Below the pieces are notes generated by a model. It made no database searches, had not been told where the DNA came from, and saw only the letters and a list, made by a program, of their open reading frames with translations. Positions 8,819 to 17,055 of a stretch of DNA of 64,000 nt are shown here, piece by piece. This stretch comes from Achromobacter insuavis (GTDB taxonomy: Bacteria; Pseudomonadota; Gammaproteobacteria; Burkholderiales; Burkholderiaceae_B): NCBI RefSeq assembly GCF_902859645.1, contig NZ_CADIJR010000011.1:57309-121308 (forward strand), read 5' to 3'. Position 1 is the first letter of the stretch. Each line of letters opens with the position of its first letter. The translations under genes and the position numbers were made by a program.

Positions 8819-9988
8819 TCAGACCTGCACGACCACCGGTTCGCCCAGGTTCAACATCAACCGGTTGGCCCACGCGAAGATCGCGTCCGAATGCAGCAGG
8901 TCCAGCACTTCGCCGTCGCTCAGGCCCACGTCCTTCAACGCCTGGATGCTGGCCGCATCCACCGAGGCCGGCGCGTCCGTGATCTGGATCGAGAACTTGC
9001 CGATCGCCAGTTCGCGCGCGGTGGTGCCGGCGGTGGCCGGGTCCTCGAACACCTGCGCGATCACGTCATTGCGCTTGGCCAGTTGCTCGAAGCGCTGCGC
9101 GTGCACCGAGGCGCAGTAGACGCAGCCGTTGACGCGCGACACCACGGTCGCGCCCAGTTCACGCTCGGCGCGCGACAGGCCGCCGGGCGCGTACATGATG
9201 GCGTTGAACGCGGTGGAGCGCTGGCGCAGGATCTCGGGCTGGTGCACCAGGAACAGGTAGTAATCCGAGACCTTGGCCTTGGGGTGGCTTTCTTCCAGGA
9301 CCGCGATCTGCTCGGGCGTGGCGCTGTCGACCTGGACCACGTCGAGCCACGCCTTCCACTCCAGCACTTCGTTGGTGAAGCCGTGGGCCTTGATGACGGC
9401 GCCGGGTTCGGTGGCGGCGGTGTTGGCCGGGAAGGGCGCGGGCGGCGTGCCGGCCGCGGCGGGCTTGGCTGCCTGCGCCTGCATGGCTTGCAGGCCGGCG
9501 ACCAGGCGCACCTGGTACGACAGGAACGCCACCAGTTGCGACAGCGTGACCACGGCAGGCGTGGAGACGCCGGCGGCCGGCAGGGTCTTGAGCGCGGCCT
9601 CGTCGCCTTCGACGGGCTTTTCGATCAGCTTGCGGGTGAATTCCAGGATCGCGGCCAGGCGCGGGTCGGCGGCGTCCGCCGGCTTGCCGGACTCGGCCAC
9701 CTGGATGTCGGCGGCGCTGGCGCCGGCCTCGACCAGGCGCTGGCGGTAGTGCGCGGCCAGCGCCGGCGACGGCGTCAGGCGCGCGGCGTACAGCGCGACC
9801 AGCAGGCGCTCGGCCAGCGTCAGGCCGGGCAGGGCCGGGTCGAACAGGGCGTCGTAGCTGCCCTGGGTGGCGGCGGCGACCTTGTCGCGCTGGTGGCGCA
9901 CGGCGTAGGCGGCGCTGTCGGCCTTCAGGCCGACGAGCTGGTCCACCAGGTCGCGGGCGGCGTCATAGACGATGGGTGCTTGTGCCAT
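8819..9988 (-). CDS. double carboxymuconolactone-decarboxylase/AhpD-like protein
   Basis: 389 residues built as two all-helical CMD/AhpD halves. The N-terminal half (to ~180) lacks the redox pair, having LSQLVAFLSYQVRL at the matching helix. The C-terminal half (~200-389) keeps the classic motif NGCVYCASVHAQRF, with CxxC and the downstream His of AhpD-type peroxidases. In related operons these two units occur as separate proteins (from memory the Avi_7170 and Avi_7169 families), so this looks like a fusion. ATG at 9988 with AAGGAG 9 bp upstream. Last gene of the LysR-headed ABC operon. Likely a thiol-dependent peroxidase or isomerase acting on the imported compound; the substrate is unknown. 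Confidence 0.8.
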   Translation of the reverse strand: MAQAPIVYDAARDLVDQLVGLKADSAAYAVRHQRDKVAAATQGSYDALFDPALPGLTLAERLLVALYAARLTPSPALAAHYRQRLVEAGASAADIQVAESGKPADAADPRLAAILEFTRKLIEKPVEGDEAALKTLPAAGVSTPAVVTLSQLVAFLSYQVRLVAGLQAMQAQAAKPAAAGTPPAPFPANTAATEPGAVIKAHGFTNEVLEWKAWLDVVQVDSATPEQIAVLEESHPKAKVSDYYLFLVHQPEILRQRSTAFNAIMYAPGGLSRAERELGATVVSRVNGCVYCASVHAQRFEQLAKRNDVIAQVFEDPATAGTTARELAIGKFSIQITDAPASVDAASIQALKDVGLSDGEVLDLLHSDAIFAWANRLMLNLGEPVVVQV

Positions 9989-10012
9989 TGGGAAAGTCTC
10001 CTTGGATGTCGT

Positions 10013-11371
10013 TCAACCGGCGTTGCCGGGCGTGGCGGCCGCGCCGGCCTGGGCGCGATCCGCGGACGGCGCGGCCTGGCCGCGCGCCTTGACCGCGGCG
10101 TCCAGGAACTTCAGCACGCCTTCCCAGGACTCCTGGTCGGCGCGCGCATTGTCCTTGGGGTTGCCGCCGCTGGTGCTGATCTTGCCGGACACGGGGTGGG
10201 CGTAGACCAGCTGGGTGGTGGGCACGTAGGGGAACAGGATCGAGTGGCCGCCGTTCTCGTAGTCCAGCCATTGGACGGGATACGGATGCCGCACCTCGGC
10301 CAGCTTGTCCCGCACCATCTTCGAATACAGGCTGGACGGCCACGAGCCGTCGTCGGTGGCGGATAGCAGCATTACCGGACCCTGGATGTCCTCGACCTTG
10401 ATGCGGGCGCGGGCCACGGCGTCGGGGTCCTGCAGCGCGGTGAGGATGGCCTTTTCATGACGATGCGGCGAGGGGCCTTCGTCGAACGGCGCCCAGGTGG
10501 CGGTGCGGTTGTTTTCCCAGACGTGCGGCAGGGGCTTGCCGCCCAGCAGCCAGGTCGGGCCTTCGCGGCCGATCTTGGGGTCGCAGGCGTTCTGGCCGCT
10601 GTGGACCACGGCGCCGGGCACGTAGGCCACGACCGCCGAGACTTCGGTGGGGAAGGTGGCGCCCAGCAGCAGCACCAGTTCGCCGCCGCGCGACTGGCCG
10701 CTGATGGCGACGAAGTCGTGCTTGGGCTGGACCTTCTTGCGCAGCCAGCGCAGGCCGGTCTGGAAGTACTCCAGCGGCGTGTTGGAGATGTAGTCCGACA
10801 GGCCCGGCGCCTTGAAGTAGGCCAGGGCGAAGGCGGCGTAGCCGCGCGACGCGTACAGCGCGGCGCGCGGTTCGTTGATGCCGCCGCCCGAGCCGTTCAG
10901 GATCAGCACGGCGGGATGCGAGCCGGGCGTGGCGCCGGGCGGCAGGTAGAGCGTGCCGACCAGGCCTTCCTCGCGCACTTCCTGGCGGGTGACGCCGTCG
11001 GCCGCCAGGCGCTGGGTGAAGCGGGCGATGCTCTGCGCGCCGGCGGCGCGCGCCACGACTTCGGTGACCAGCGCCTCGGTGACCGGGTGGTTGAAGTGCT
11101 CGCGGCTGGGCGAGTCCACGGGCGACTGCGACCAGATCAGGCCCATGGGCGAGACGCCGCCGTAGTCGCCCGAGACGGGCGCGTCGCGGCTCAGGTCGAC
11201 CACGCCGTCCTCGCCCGCGACGAAGGCGGCCTGGCTCTGCCAGAGCACGCCGTTGCGGCGGGTGAGGGCGGTGATCTCCACCGTCTGGCCGGGCGCGACG
11301 TGCTCCACCCGGATCTGGCGGGGCACGTCGATGAGCGCGTCGGCGGGTTGGATGCTCAGGGTAGGAACCAT
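10013..11371 (-). CDS. BAAT / acyl-CoA thioester hydrolase-like alpha/beta hydrolase
   Basis: 452 residues. The N-terminus (LSIQPADALIDVPRQI, LWQSQAAF, DLSRDAPVSGDYGGVSPMGLIWS) is the immunoglobulin-like domain of acyl-CoA thioesterase/bile-acid-CoA:amino-acid N-acyltransferase proteins. The C-terminal alpha/beta-hydrolase domain has VLILNGSGGGINEPRAALYASRGYA and a nucleophile elbow ISGQSRGGELVLLLG (GQSRG, Ser), with the His in ENGGHSILFPY. Bacterial members hydrolyse acyl or amide bonds of varied substrates. It lies 24 bp upstream of the CMD gene and 10 bp after the solute-binding protein gene, so it probably acts on the transported molecule. Confidence 0.8.
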   Translation of the reverse strand: MVPTLSIQPADALIDVPRQIRVEHVAPGQTVEITALTRRNGVLWQSQAAFVAGEDGVVDLSRDAPVSGDYGGVSPMGLIWSQSPVDSPSREHFNHPVTEALVTEVVARAAGAQSIARFTQRLAADGVTRQEVREEGLVGTLYLPPGATPGSHPAVLILNGSGGGINEPRAALYASRGYAAFALAYFKAPGLSDYISNTPLEYFQTGLRWLRKKVQPKHDFVAISGQSRGGELVLLLGATFPTEVSAVVAYVPGAVVHSGQNACDPKIGREGPTWLLGGKPLPHVWENNRTATWAPFDEGPSPHRHEKAILTALQDPDAVARARIKVEDIQGPVMLLSATDDGSWPSSLYSKMVRDKLAEVRHPYPVQWLDYENGGHSILFPYVPTTQLVYAHPVSGKISTSGGNPKDNARADQESWEGVLKFLDAAVKARGQAAPSADRAQAGAAATPGNAG

Positions 11372-11381
11372 GATGCGCCCC

Positions 11382-12953
11382 TTACTTGCCCGAGTCCTTG
11401 GTGACCATCATGGCGGCGGTGCGGTCGCTGGTCATCGGGGTGACCTTCAGGCCCTTCTTGGTGGCCCAGATGTTCTTGTAGTGGTACAGCGGAATGATGC
11501 CGACGTCATCGGACACGATCTTGACCGAGTCGCGCAGGATGGCTTCACGCTTGGCCACGTCGAATTCCGAGGTGGACTGGTCCAGCGCGGCGTCGACCTT
11601 GGCGTTGCTGTAGTGGCCCCAGTTGGAGGCGCCCAGGCCCTTCTTGGCGTCGACGGTGGCCAGGATGTTGACCAGCGCGTAGCTGGCTTCGCCCGTGCCG
11701 TTGCCCCAGGCCAGCATGCTGACCGCGAATTCGTTCTTGTTGGCGCGGCCCGAGTACACGGCCCACGGCACCACTTCCACTTGCGTCTTGACGCCGACGC
11801 GGGTCCAGAACTGCGCCACCGCCTGGGCCGTTTCCGGGCCTTGCGGGTAGCGGTCGTTGGGCACGTGCATGGTCAGCTTGAAGCCGTCGGGGAAACCGGC
11901 TTCGGCCAGCAGCTTCTTGGCCTTCTCGACGTCGTTGGGGATGTCCTTGACGTCGGGGTTGTAGCCGAAGGTGCCCTTGGGCATCCACTGGTTGGCTTCG
12001 GTGGCGGCGCCCTGCAGGATGCGGTCGGCGATGGCCTTGCGGTTGATCGCCAGGTTCAGCGCCTGGCGCACGCGCACGTCCAGCAGCGGGTTCTTGTCCA
12101 GCGGCTTGCCGTTGTTGTCGGTGATGTACTGGTTGGGCGCGGGGTTGAAGCTGGGCTGCAGGATCATGACGCGCAGGCCATCGTACGGGTAGACCGAGAT
12201 GTTGGCGGCCTTCTGCAGCTTGGTCAGGTCGGACACCGAGACCTTGTCGATCACGTCGACGTCGCCGGCCAGCAGCGCGGCGGTGCGGGCGGCGGCGTTG
12301 TTGATGTAGCGGTAGTTGACCTTGTCCCAGGTGGCCTTCTCGCCCCAGTAGCCGTCGTTGCGTTCCATGATGACGCGGTCGCCGGGAGTGTAGGACACGA
12401 ACTTGTAGGGGCCGGTGCCGACCATGGCCTTGCCCGAGTTGTAGTCTTCGGTGGTGGACTTCTCGCCGACGTGCTTGCTGACCACGTGCACCGACGCCAG
12501 GTTCAGCGGCAGGTCGGGGTTGGGGGCCTTGGTCTTGACGATCAGGGTCAGCGGGTCCTTGGCGGTCATCGTGTCGATGGTGCGCAGGTAGCCGGCGTAG
12601 GTGGCCACGCTGCCGGGCACGGCGCGGGCGCGGGTGTACGAGTAGATCAGGTCGTCGGCGGTGAACGGCGTGCCGTCCTGCCACTTGACGCCTTCGCGCA
12701 GCTTGAATTCCCAGGTGGTGCTGTCCAGCGGCTTCCAGCTCACGGCCAGGCCGGGCTGCAGCTTGTTCCACTTGTTCTCGATCAGCAGGTCCCAGAAGTG
12801 CAGGGCCACCGAGCGGTCGCCGGCGTGGTTGTTCAGTTGCGGGTCGAGCGAGGACAGCGGATCGGCAAAGCCGATCGACAGGTTGTCGGCCGAGGCCGCG
12901 GCGGACGCGCCCAGGATGGCGGCGGTCAGGGTCGAGAGAATCAGGCGTTTCAT
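11382..12953 (-). CDS. ABC transporter periplasmic solute-binding protein, family 5
   Basis: 523 residues, with a Sec signal peptide (MKRLILSTLTAAILGASAAASA) predicted to be cut near residue 22. SBP_bac_5 features follow: LDPQLNNHAGDRSVALHFWDLL, LAVSWKPLDSTTWEFKLREGV, DGTPFTADDLIYSYTRAR, VGTGPYKFVSYTPGDRV, and VRQALNLAINRKAIADRIL. This family feeds dipeptide, oligopeptide, nickel or opine importers. It fits, from memory, the KPN_01854 subgroup that travels with CMD proteins and FMN-dependent monooxygenases. Downstream of the two ATPases in the same operon; periplasmic. The ligand is not predictable from sequence. Confidence 0.85.
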   Translation of the reverse strand: MKRLILSTLTAAILGASAAASADNLSIGFADPLSSLDPQLNNHAGDRSVALHFWDLLIENKWNKLQPGLAVSWKPLDSTTWEFKLREGVKWQDGTPFTADDLIYSYTRARAVPGSVATYAGYLRTIDTMTAKDPLTLIVKTKAPNPDLPLNLASVHVVSKHVGEKSTTEDYNSGKAMVGTGPYKFVSYTPGDRVIMERNDGYWGEKATWDKVNYRYINNAAARTAALLAGDVDVIDKVSVSDLTKLQKAANISVYPYDGLRVMILQPSFNPAPNQYITDNNGKPLDKNPLLDVRVRQALNLAINRKAIADRILQGAATEANQWMPKGTFGYNPDVKDIPNDVEKAKKLLAEAGFPDGFKLTMHVPNDRYPQGPETAQAVAQFWTRVGVKTQVEVVPWAVYSGRANKNEFAVSMLAWGNGTGEASYALVNILATVDAKKGLGASNWGHYSNAKVDAALDQSTSEFDVAKREAILRDSVKIVSDDVGIIPLYHYKNIWATKKGLKVTPMTSDRTAAMMVTKDSGK

Positions 12954-12984
12954 GTTCGGGGTCCTTGGTGAGGGGGAACTTCTT

Positions 12985-14133
12985 TCAGGCCATGTCGTTC
13001 AGGTGACAGGCGCTCAGGTGGTTGATGGCGATTCCCTTCAGGGTGGGAACCTCGGTTTTGCAGCGCGCCATCGCATGCGGACAGCGCGGGTGGAAGTGGC
13101 AGCCGCCGGGCGGGTTCAGCGGGCTGGGAATCTCGCCCTTGATGGCGGTGAAGGTCTTGTGGCGCGATTTCAGGTTGGGGATCTCGGCCAGCAGCGCCTG
13201 GGTGTACGGATGGTTGGGGCGGCGGAAGACCTCGTCCACCGGCGCCGTCTCGACCACGCGGCCCAGGTACATGATGACCACGCGGTCCGACAGGTGCTCG
13301 ACCACGCCCAGGTCGTGGCTGATGAACAGGTACGTCAGGTTGAGCTGTTCGCGCAGGTCCATGAACAGATTCAGGATCTGCGCCTGGATCGACACGTCCA
13401 GCGCGGCCACGGCCTCGTCGCACACCAGCATCGACGGCTGCACCGCCAGGGCGCGGGCGATGCCGATGCGCTGGCGCTGGCCGCCGCTGAACTGGTGCGG
13501 ATAGCGCTGGCGCAGGGCCGGGTCGAGGCCGGCGCGTTGCAGCTGGGCGCTGACGTAGTCGTCGAAGTCGCCGTTGCCGACCAGGCCGTGGATGCGGGCG
13601 GCCTCGCCGACGATCTCGTCCACGCGCAGGCGGGGGTTCAGGCTGGCGTACGGGTCCTGGAAGATCATCTGCACCTTCAGGCGCGCGGCGTGGGCCTGGG
13701 CCGGCGTCATGTCGGCGGGGCGCAGGCCGTTGATCAGCACCTCGCCGCCGGACGGCGTCAGCAGGCCGGCCGCGATGCGGCCCAGCGTGGACTTGCCGCA
13801 GCCGGACTCACCGACCAGGCCGACCACTTCGCCGGGGCGCACCACCAGGTCCACATGATCGACGGCGCGGGTGATGGCGGGCGGCTTGGACAGGCCCAGG
13901 CGCTGCAAGGCGCGGCCGGCGGCGCCGACGGGGCGTTCGCCAAAGCGCTTGCTGACCTGGCGCAGGTCGATGAGCGGGGTGGCGTTGCCGGCCGAGCGCG
14001 CGGCGGCGTCTCCGGCCCCGGCGTCGAGCGCGGCGGGATGGGCAGCGGCGTGCACGCCATCGCCGGTTGCGGTGCCCGAGGGCGGCGCCGCGTTGGCGCC
14101 GTCGCGGGTGTCCGGAATCGTCGTCTGGCTCAT
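12985..14133 (-). CDS. oligopeptide-type ABC transporter ATPase (DppF/OppF-like)
   Basis: 382 residues starting at the ATG at 14133, which overlaps the TGA of the preceding ATPase gene (ATGA). A ~55-residue Ala/Gly-rich N-terminal extension precedes the ABC domain: Walker A VGESGCGKSTLG, Q-loop MIFQDPYASLNPR, signature FSGGQRQRIGIARAL, Walker B MLVCDEAVAALD, H-loop FISHDL. The C-terminal oligo_HPY region is present, with the CHFHPRCPHAMARC cysteine motif typical of Dpp/Opp ATPases, which may bind a cluster or metal. It pairs with the next ATPase to drive the importer at the inner membrane. Confidence 0.88.
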   Translation of the reverse strand: MSQTTIPDTRDGANAAPPSGTATGDGVHAAAHPAALDAGAGDAAARSAGNATPLIDLRQVSKRFGERPVGAAGRALQRLGLSKPPAITRAVDHVDLVVRPGEVVGLVGESGCGKSTLGRIAAGLLTPSGGEVLINGLRPADMTPAQAHAARLKVQMIFQDPYASLNPRLRVDEIVGEAARIHGLVGNGDFDDYVSAQLQRAGLDPALRQRYPHQFSGGQRQRIGIARALAVQPSMLVCDEAVAALDVSIQAQILNLFMDLREQLNLTYLFISHDLGVVEHLSDRVVIMYLGRVVETAPVDEVFRRPNHPYTQALLAEIPNLKSRHKTFTAIKGEIPSPLNPPGGCHFHPRCPHAMARCKTEVPTLKGIAINHLSACHLNDMA

Positions 14134-15152
14134 GCCGTCACCTCGCCCAGTTGGCGCGACGGATGAAAGCAGCGCACCTGATGGCCGGGCAGCACGTCGG
14201 TGATGGCGGGCTGCTGGCCGCATTGCGCCGTGGCGCGCGCGCAGCGCGCCGCGAAGGCACAGCCGGCGGGCAGGGTGAGCAGGTTGGGTGTCATGCCGGG
14301 AATCTGGCGCAGGCGTTGGCCGCGCTGGTTGTTGCTGGGCAGGCTGTCGATCAGGCCCACCGTGTAGGGATGCTGCGGACGGTCGAGCACGTCGTCGACC
14401 TTGCCGTGTTCGACGATGCGGCCGGCGTACATCACCGCCACGTCGTCGGCCAGGCCCGCCACCACCGACAGGTCGTGGGTGATCCAGATGAGGCTGGTGC
14501 CGTGTTGCTGCGCCAGCTTCTGCACTTCGGACAGGATCTGCGCCTGGATGGTGACGTCCAGCGCCGTGGTCGGCTCGTCGGCGATGATGAGGTCGGGCCG
14601 GTGCAGCATGGCGATGGCGATCGCCACGCGCTGGCGCATGCCGCCGGACAACTGGTGCGGATACGCCAGCAGCCGTTCTTCCGGGCTGGGAATGCCCATC
14701 ATGCCGAGCGTGTCGCGGGCCAGCTCGCGCGCCTGCGACTTGCTCATGTTGTTGTGGGCGCGCACCGTTTCGATCATCTGCACGTCGACCCGCAGCACCG
14801 GGTTCAACGTCATCATCGGATCCTGGAAGATCATGGCGATGCGGTTGCCCTGCAGCTTGCGCAGCTCGCGCGGGGCCAGCTGGGTCAGGTCGCGGCCCTG
14901 GAACAGCACCTGGCCGCCGACCACGCGGCCGGGGGCGTCCACCAGGCCCATGATCGAAAAGCCGGTGACGGATTTGCCCGAGCCGGACTCGCCGACCAGG
15001 CCCAGGATCTTGCCGCGCTCCAGCGTGAAGGACACGTCGTCCACGGCGGGCAGGGTGCCGGCGCGGGTGAAGAAGTGGGTGCGCAGGTTGCGCACTTCCA
15101 GGGTCGGCACGTTGGCGGCGGCCGGCGCCGCGACGGGACGGGCGGCGCTCAT
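14130..15152 (-). CDS. oligopeptide-type ABC transporter ATPase (DppD/OppD-like)
   Basis: 340 residues from the ATG at 15152, overlapping the TGA of the upstream permease gene. The ABC domain begins at ~18 (LEVRNLRTHFFTRAG): Walker A GLVGESGSGKSVTG, Q-loop MIFQDPMMTLNP, signature LSGGMRQRVAIAIAM, Walker B LIIADEPTTALD, H-loop WITHDLSVV. The C-terminal HPY region has CAFAARCARATAQC. Second ATPase of the heterodimer; cytoplasmic face of the inner membrane. An in-frame reading continues far upstream, but that is just the permease gene read out of frame. Confidence 0.88.
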   Translation of the reverse strand: MSAARPVAAPAAANVPTLEVRNLRTHFFTRAGTLPAVDDVSFTLERGKILGLVGESGSGKSVTGFSIMGLVDAPGRVVGGQVLFQGRDLTQLAPRELRKLQGNRIAMIFQDPMMTLNPVLRVDVQMIETVRAHNNMSKSQARELARDTLGMMGIPSPEERLLAYPHQLSGGMRQRVAIAIAMLHRPDLIIADEPTTALDVTIQAQILSEVQKLAQQHGTSLIWITHDLSVVAGLADDVAVMYAGRIVEHGKVDDVLDRPQHPYTVGLIDSLPSNNQRGQRLRQIPGMTPNLLTLPAGCAFAARCARATAQCGQQPAITDVLPGHQVRCFHPSRQLGEVTA

Positions 15153-16084
15153 TTGTGGGTCCTCGGGTTCAGCACGTCGCGCAGGCGGTCGCCCACCAGA
15201 TTGATGGCGACGATGGTGACCAGCAGCGCGATGCCGGGGTAGAAACTGATCCAGTATTCGCCGGACAGCATGTATTGGAAGCCGTTGGAGATCAGCAGCC
15301 CCAGCGACGGTTCGGTCACGGGCACGCCCAGGCCCAGGAAGCTCAGCGTGGCTTCGAGCGTGATGGCGCGCGCGATCTGCAGGGTGCCGATGACGATCAG
15401 CGGCGGCAGGCAGTTGGGCAGGATGTGCTTGAGCATGATCCGCCAGTTGGGGATGTCCAGGCAGCGCGCCGCCTCGACGTACTCGCGGCGACGCTCGACC
15501 AGGGCCTGGCCGCGCGCGGTGCGGGCGTAGTAGGCCCATTCCAGGATCACCAGCGTCAGCACCACGTTGCCCACGCCCTTGCCCAGGTAGGCCAGGATCA
15601 TCATGGCCACCAGGATCGACGGGAACGACAGGATCAGGTCGACCAGCCGCATGATCAGCGCATCGACCTTGCCGCCGGCATACGCCGCCAGCAGGCCCAG
15701 CAGCGTGCCGATGATGCCGGCGATCAGCGCCGAGCCCACGCCCACCATCAGGCTGATGCGCAGGCCGTACAGGATGCCCGACAGCAGGTCGCGGCCCTGG
15801 CCGTCGGTGCCGAGCCAGTAGTGGAAGGTGTTCAGGCCGTTCATCGTGCCCGGCGCCAGGCGCGCGTCCAGCACGTCGATCTGCAACAGGTCGTAGGGGT
15901 TCTGCGGCGAGATCCACGGCGCCAGGATGGCGGCCAGGATCAGCAGGGTGGCGATCACCAGCCCGAACACCGCCGTCTTGGACGACAGGAATTCCAGCAG
16001 GTTGCGGCGCCAGGGCGATTCGCGCTTGAGCGCAGGGGCGGCGGTTTGCATGGCATTTGCCTGGGGAGTGTTCGGAGCGCTCAT
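15149..16084 (-). CDS. ABC transporter permease (DppC-like)
   Basis: 311 residues from the ATG at 16084, which overlaps the stop of the previous permease gene. A hydrophilic N-terminus and a first TM helix (FGLVIATLLILAAILAP) are followed by the periplasmic loop HYWLGTDGQGRDLLSGILYG, a DppC signature. The binding-protein-dependent transport domain has further TM helices and the EAA-like loop EAARCLDIPNWRIMLKHILP, and it ends LVGDRLRDVLNPR. With the DppB-like partner it forms the inner-membrane channel. Confidence 0.88.
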   Translation of the reverse strand: MSAPNTPQANAMQTAAPALKRESPWRRNLLEFLSSKTAVFGLVIATLLILAAILAPWISPQNPYDLLQIDVLDARLAPGTMNGLNTFHYWLGTDGQGRDLLSGILYGLRISLMVGVGSALIAGIIGTLLGLLAAYAGGKVDALIMRLVDLILSFPSILVAMMILAYLGKGVGNVVLTLVILEWAYYARTARGQALVERRREYVEAARCLDIPNWRIMLKHILPNCLPPLIVIGTLQIARAITLEATLSFLGLGVPVTEPSLGLLISNGFQYMLSGEYWISFYPGIALLVTIVAINLVGDRLRDVLNPRTHK

Positions 16085-17055
16085 GCCGAGGCCTCCAGCC
16101 GCACCCGCGGGTCCAGCACTTTGTACAGGATGTCGACGATCAGGTTGAGCGTCACGAACAGGCACACCACCACGATCAGGTAGGCCACGATCACCGGGCG
16201 GTCCAGCGCGTTCAGGCTGTCCAGGATCAGTTTGCCGGCGCCGGGCCAGGCGAAGATGCTTTCGGTGATGACGGCGAAGGCGATGGTCGAGCCCAGCTCC
16301 AGGCCCAGCACCGTCACCAGCGGGATCATGGTGTTGCGCAGCACGTGCACACAGACCACCCGGAACGGCGACAGGCCCTTGGCGCGGGCGAACTTGACGA
16401 AGTCCAGCGGCATCACGTCGCGCACGCCGGCGCGGGTCAGGCGGATCACCAGCGAGATCTTGAACAGCGACAGGTTCAGCGCCGGCAGGATCAGGTGGCG
16501 CCAGCCGTCGGCCGTCAGCCACGACCACTGGAAGCCCAGGAATTCCACCGTCTGGCCGCGGCCGCTGGCCGGCAGCCAGCCCAGCGACACGCTGAAGGTC
16601 ATGATCAGCATCAGCGCGACCCAGAAGGTCGGCAGCGAAAAGCCGACGATGCTGCCCGCCATCACCAGCTTGGAGAAGCGGCTGTCGGGATACAGCCCGG
16701 CCAACAGGCCCAGCGGCAGCCCGATGATCACCGCCAGCAGCAGCGCGGCGATGGCCAGTTCCAGGGTCGCCGGCAGGCGCTGGATCACCAGTTCGACGGC
16801 GGGGATGTTGTAGACGAAGCTGTTGCCCAGGTTGCCGTGCAGCGCCCCGTTCAGAAAGCCCAGGTACTGTTGCCACAGGGGCTTGTCCAGCCCCAGTTCG
16901 GCGATGATGCGGGCGCGGTCGACCTGGTCGACGTCCTGGCCGATCAGGATGTCGACGGGGTTGCCGATGGCGTGCAGCCCGACGAAGACGATCAGCGTCA
17001 TCAGGAACACGACCACCGCGGCTTGCGCCACGCGGCGGAGCAGCCAGCCGGTCAT
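16081..17055 (-). CDS. ABC transporter permease (DppB-like)
   Basis: 324 residues from the ATG at 17055, overlapping the TGA of the monooxygenase gene. It starts with an N-terminal TM helix (LLRRVAQAAVVVFLMTLIVF) of the DppB/OppB type. The EAA loop reads FVKFARAKGLSPFRVVCVHV, and FAWPGAGKLILDSLNALDRP matches the conserved C-terminal loop of the family. About six TM helices. It pairs with the DppC-like permease. Confidence 0.88.
   Translation of the reverse strand: MTGWLLRRVAQAAVVVFLMTLIVFVGLHAIGNPVDILIGQDVDQVDRARIIAELGLDKPLWQQYLGFLNGALHGNLGNSFVYNIPAVELVIQRLPATLELAIAALLLAVIIGLPLGLLAGLYPDSRFSKLVMAGSIVGFSLPTFWVALMLIMTFSVSLGWLPASGRGQTVEFLGFQWSWLTADGWRHLILPALNLSLFKISLVIRLTRAGVRDVMPLDFVKFARAKGLSPFRVVCVHVLRNTMIPLVTVLGLELGSTIAFAVITESIFAWPGAGKLILDSLNALDRPVIVAYLIVVVCLFVTLNLIVDILYKVLDPRVRLEASA

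Noticed and set aside
8810-10366. Long + strand frames opposite the minus-strand operon (also near 11253, 14067, 15155, 17055, 18584, 24000)
   Set aside because: Typical antisense shadows of high-GC genes: Arg/Gly/His/Gln-rich, no domains, no ribosome sites.
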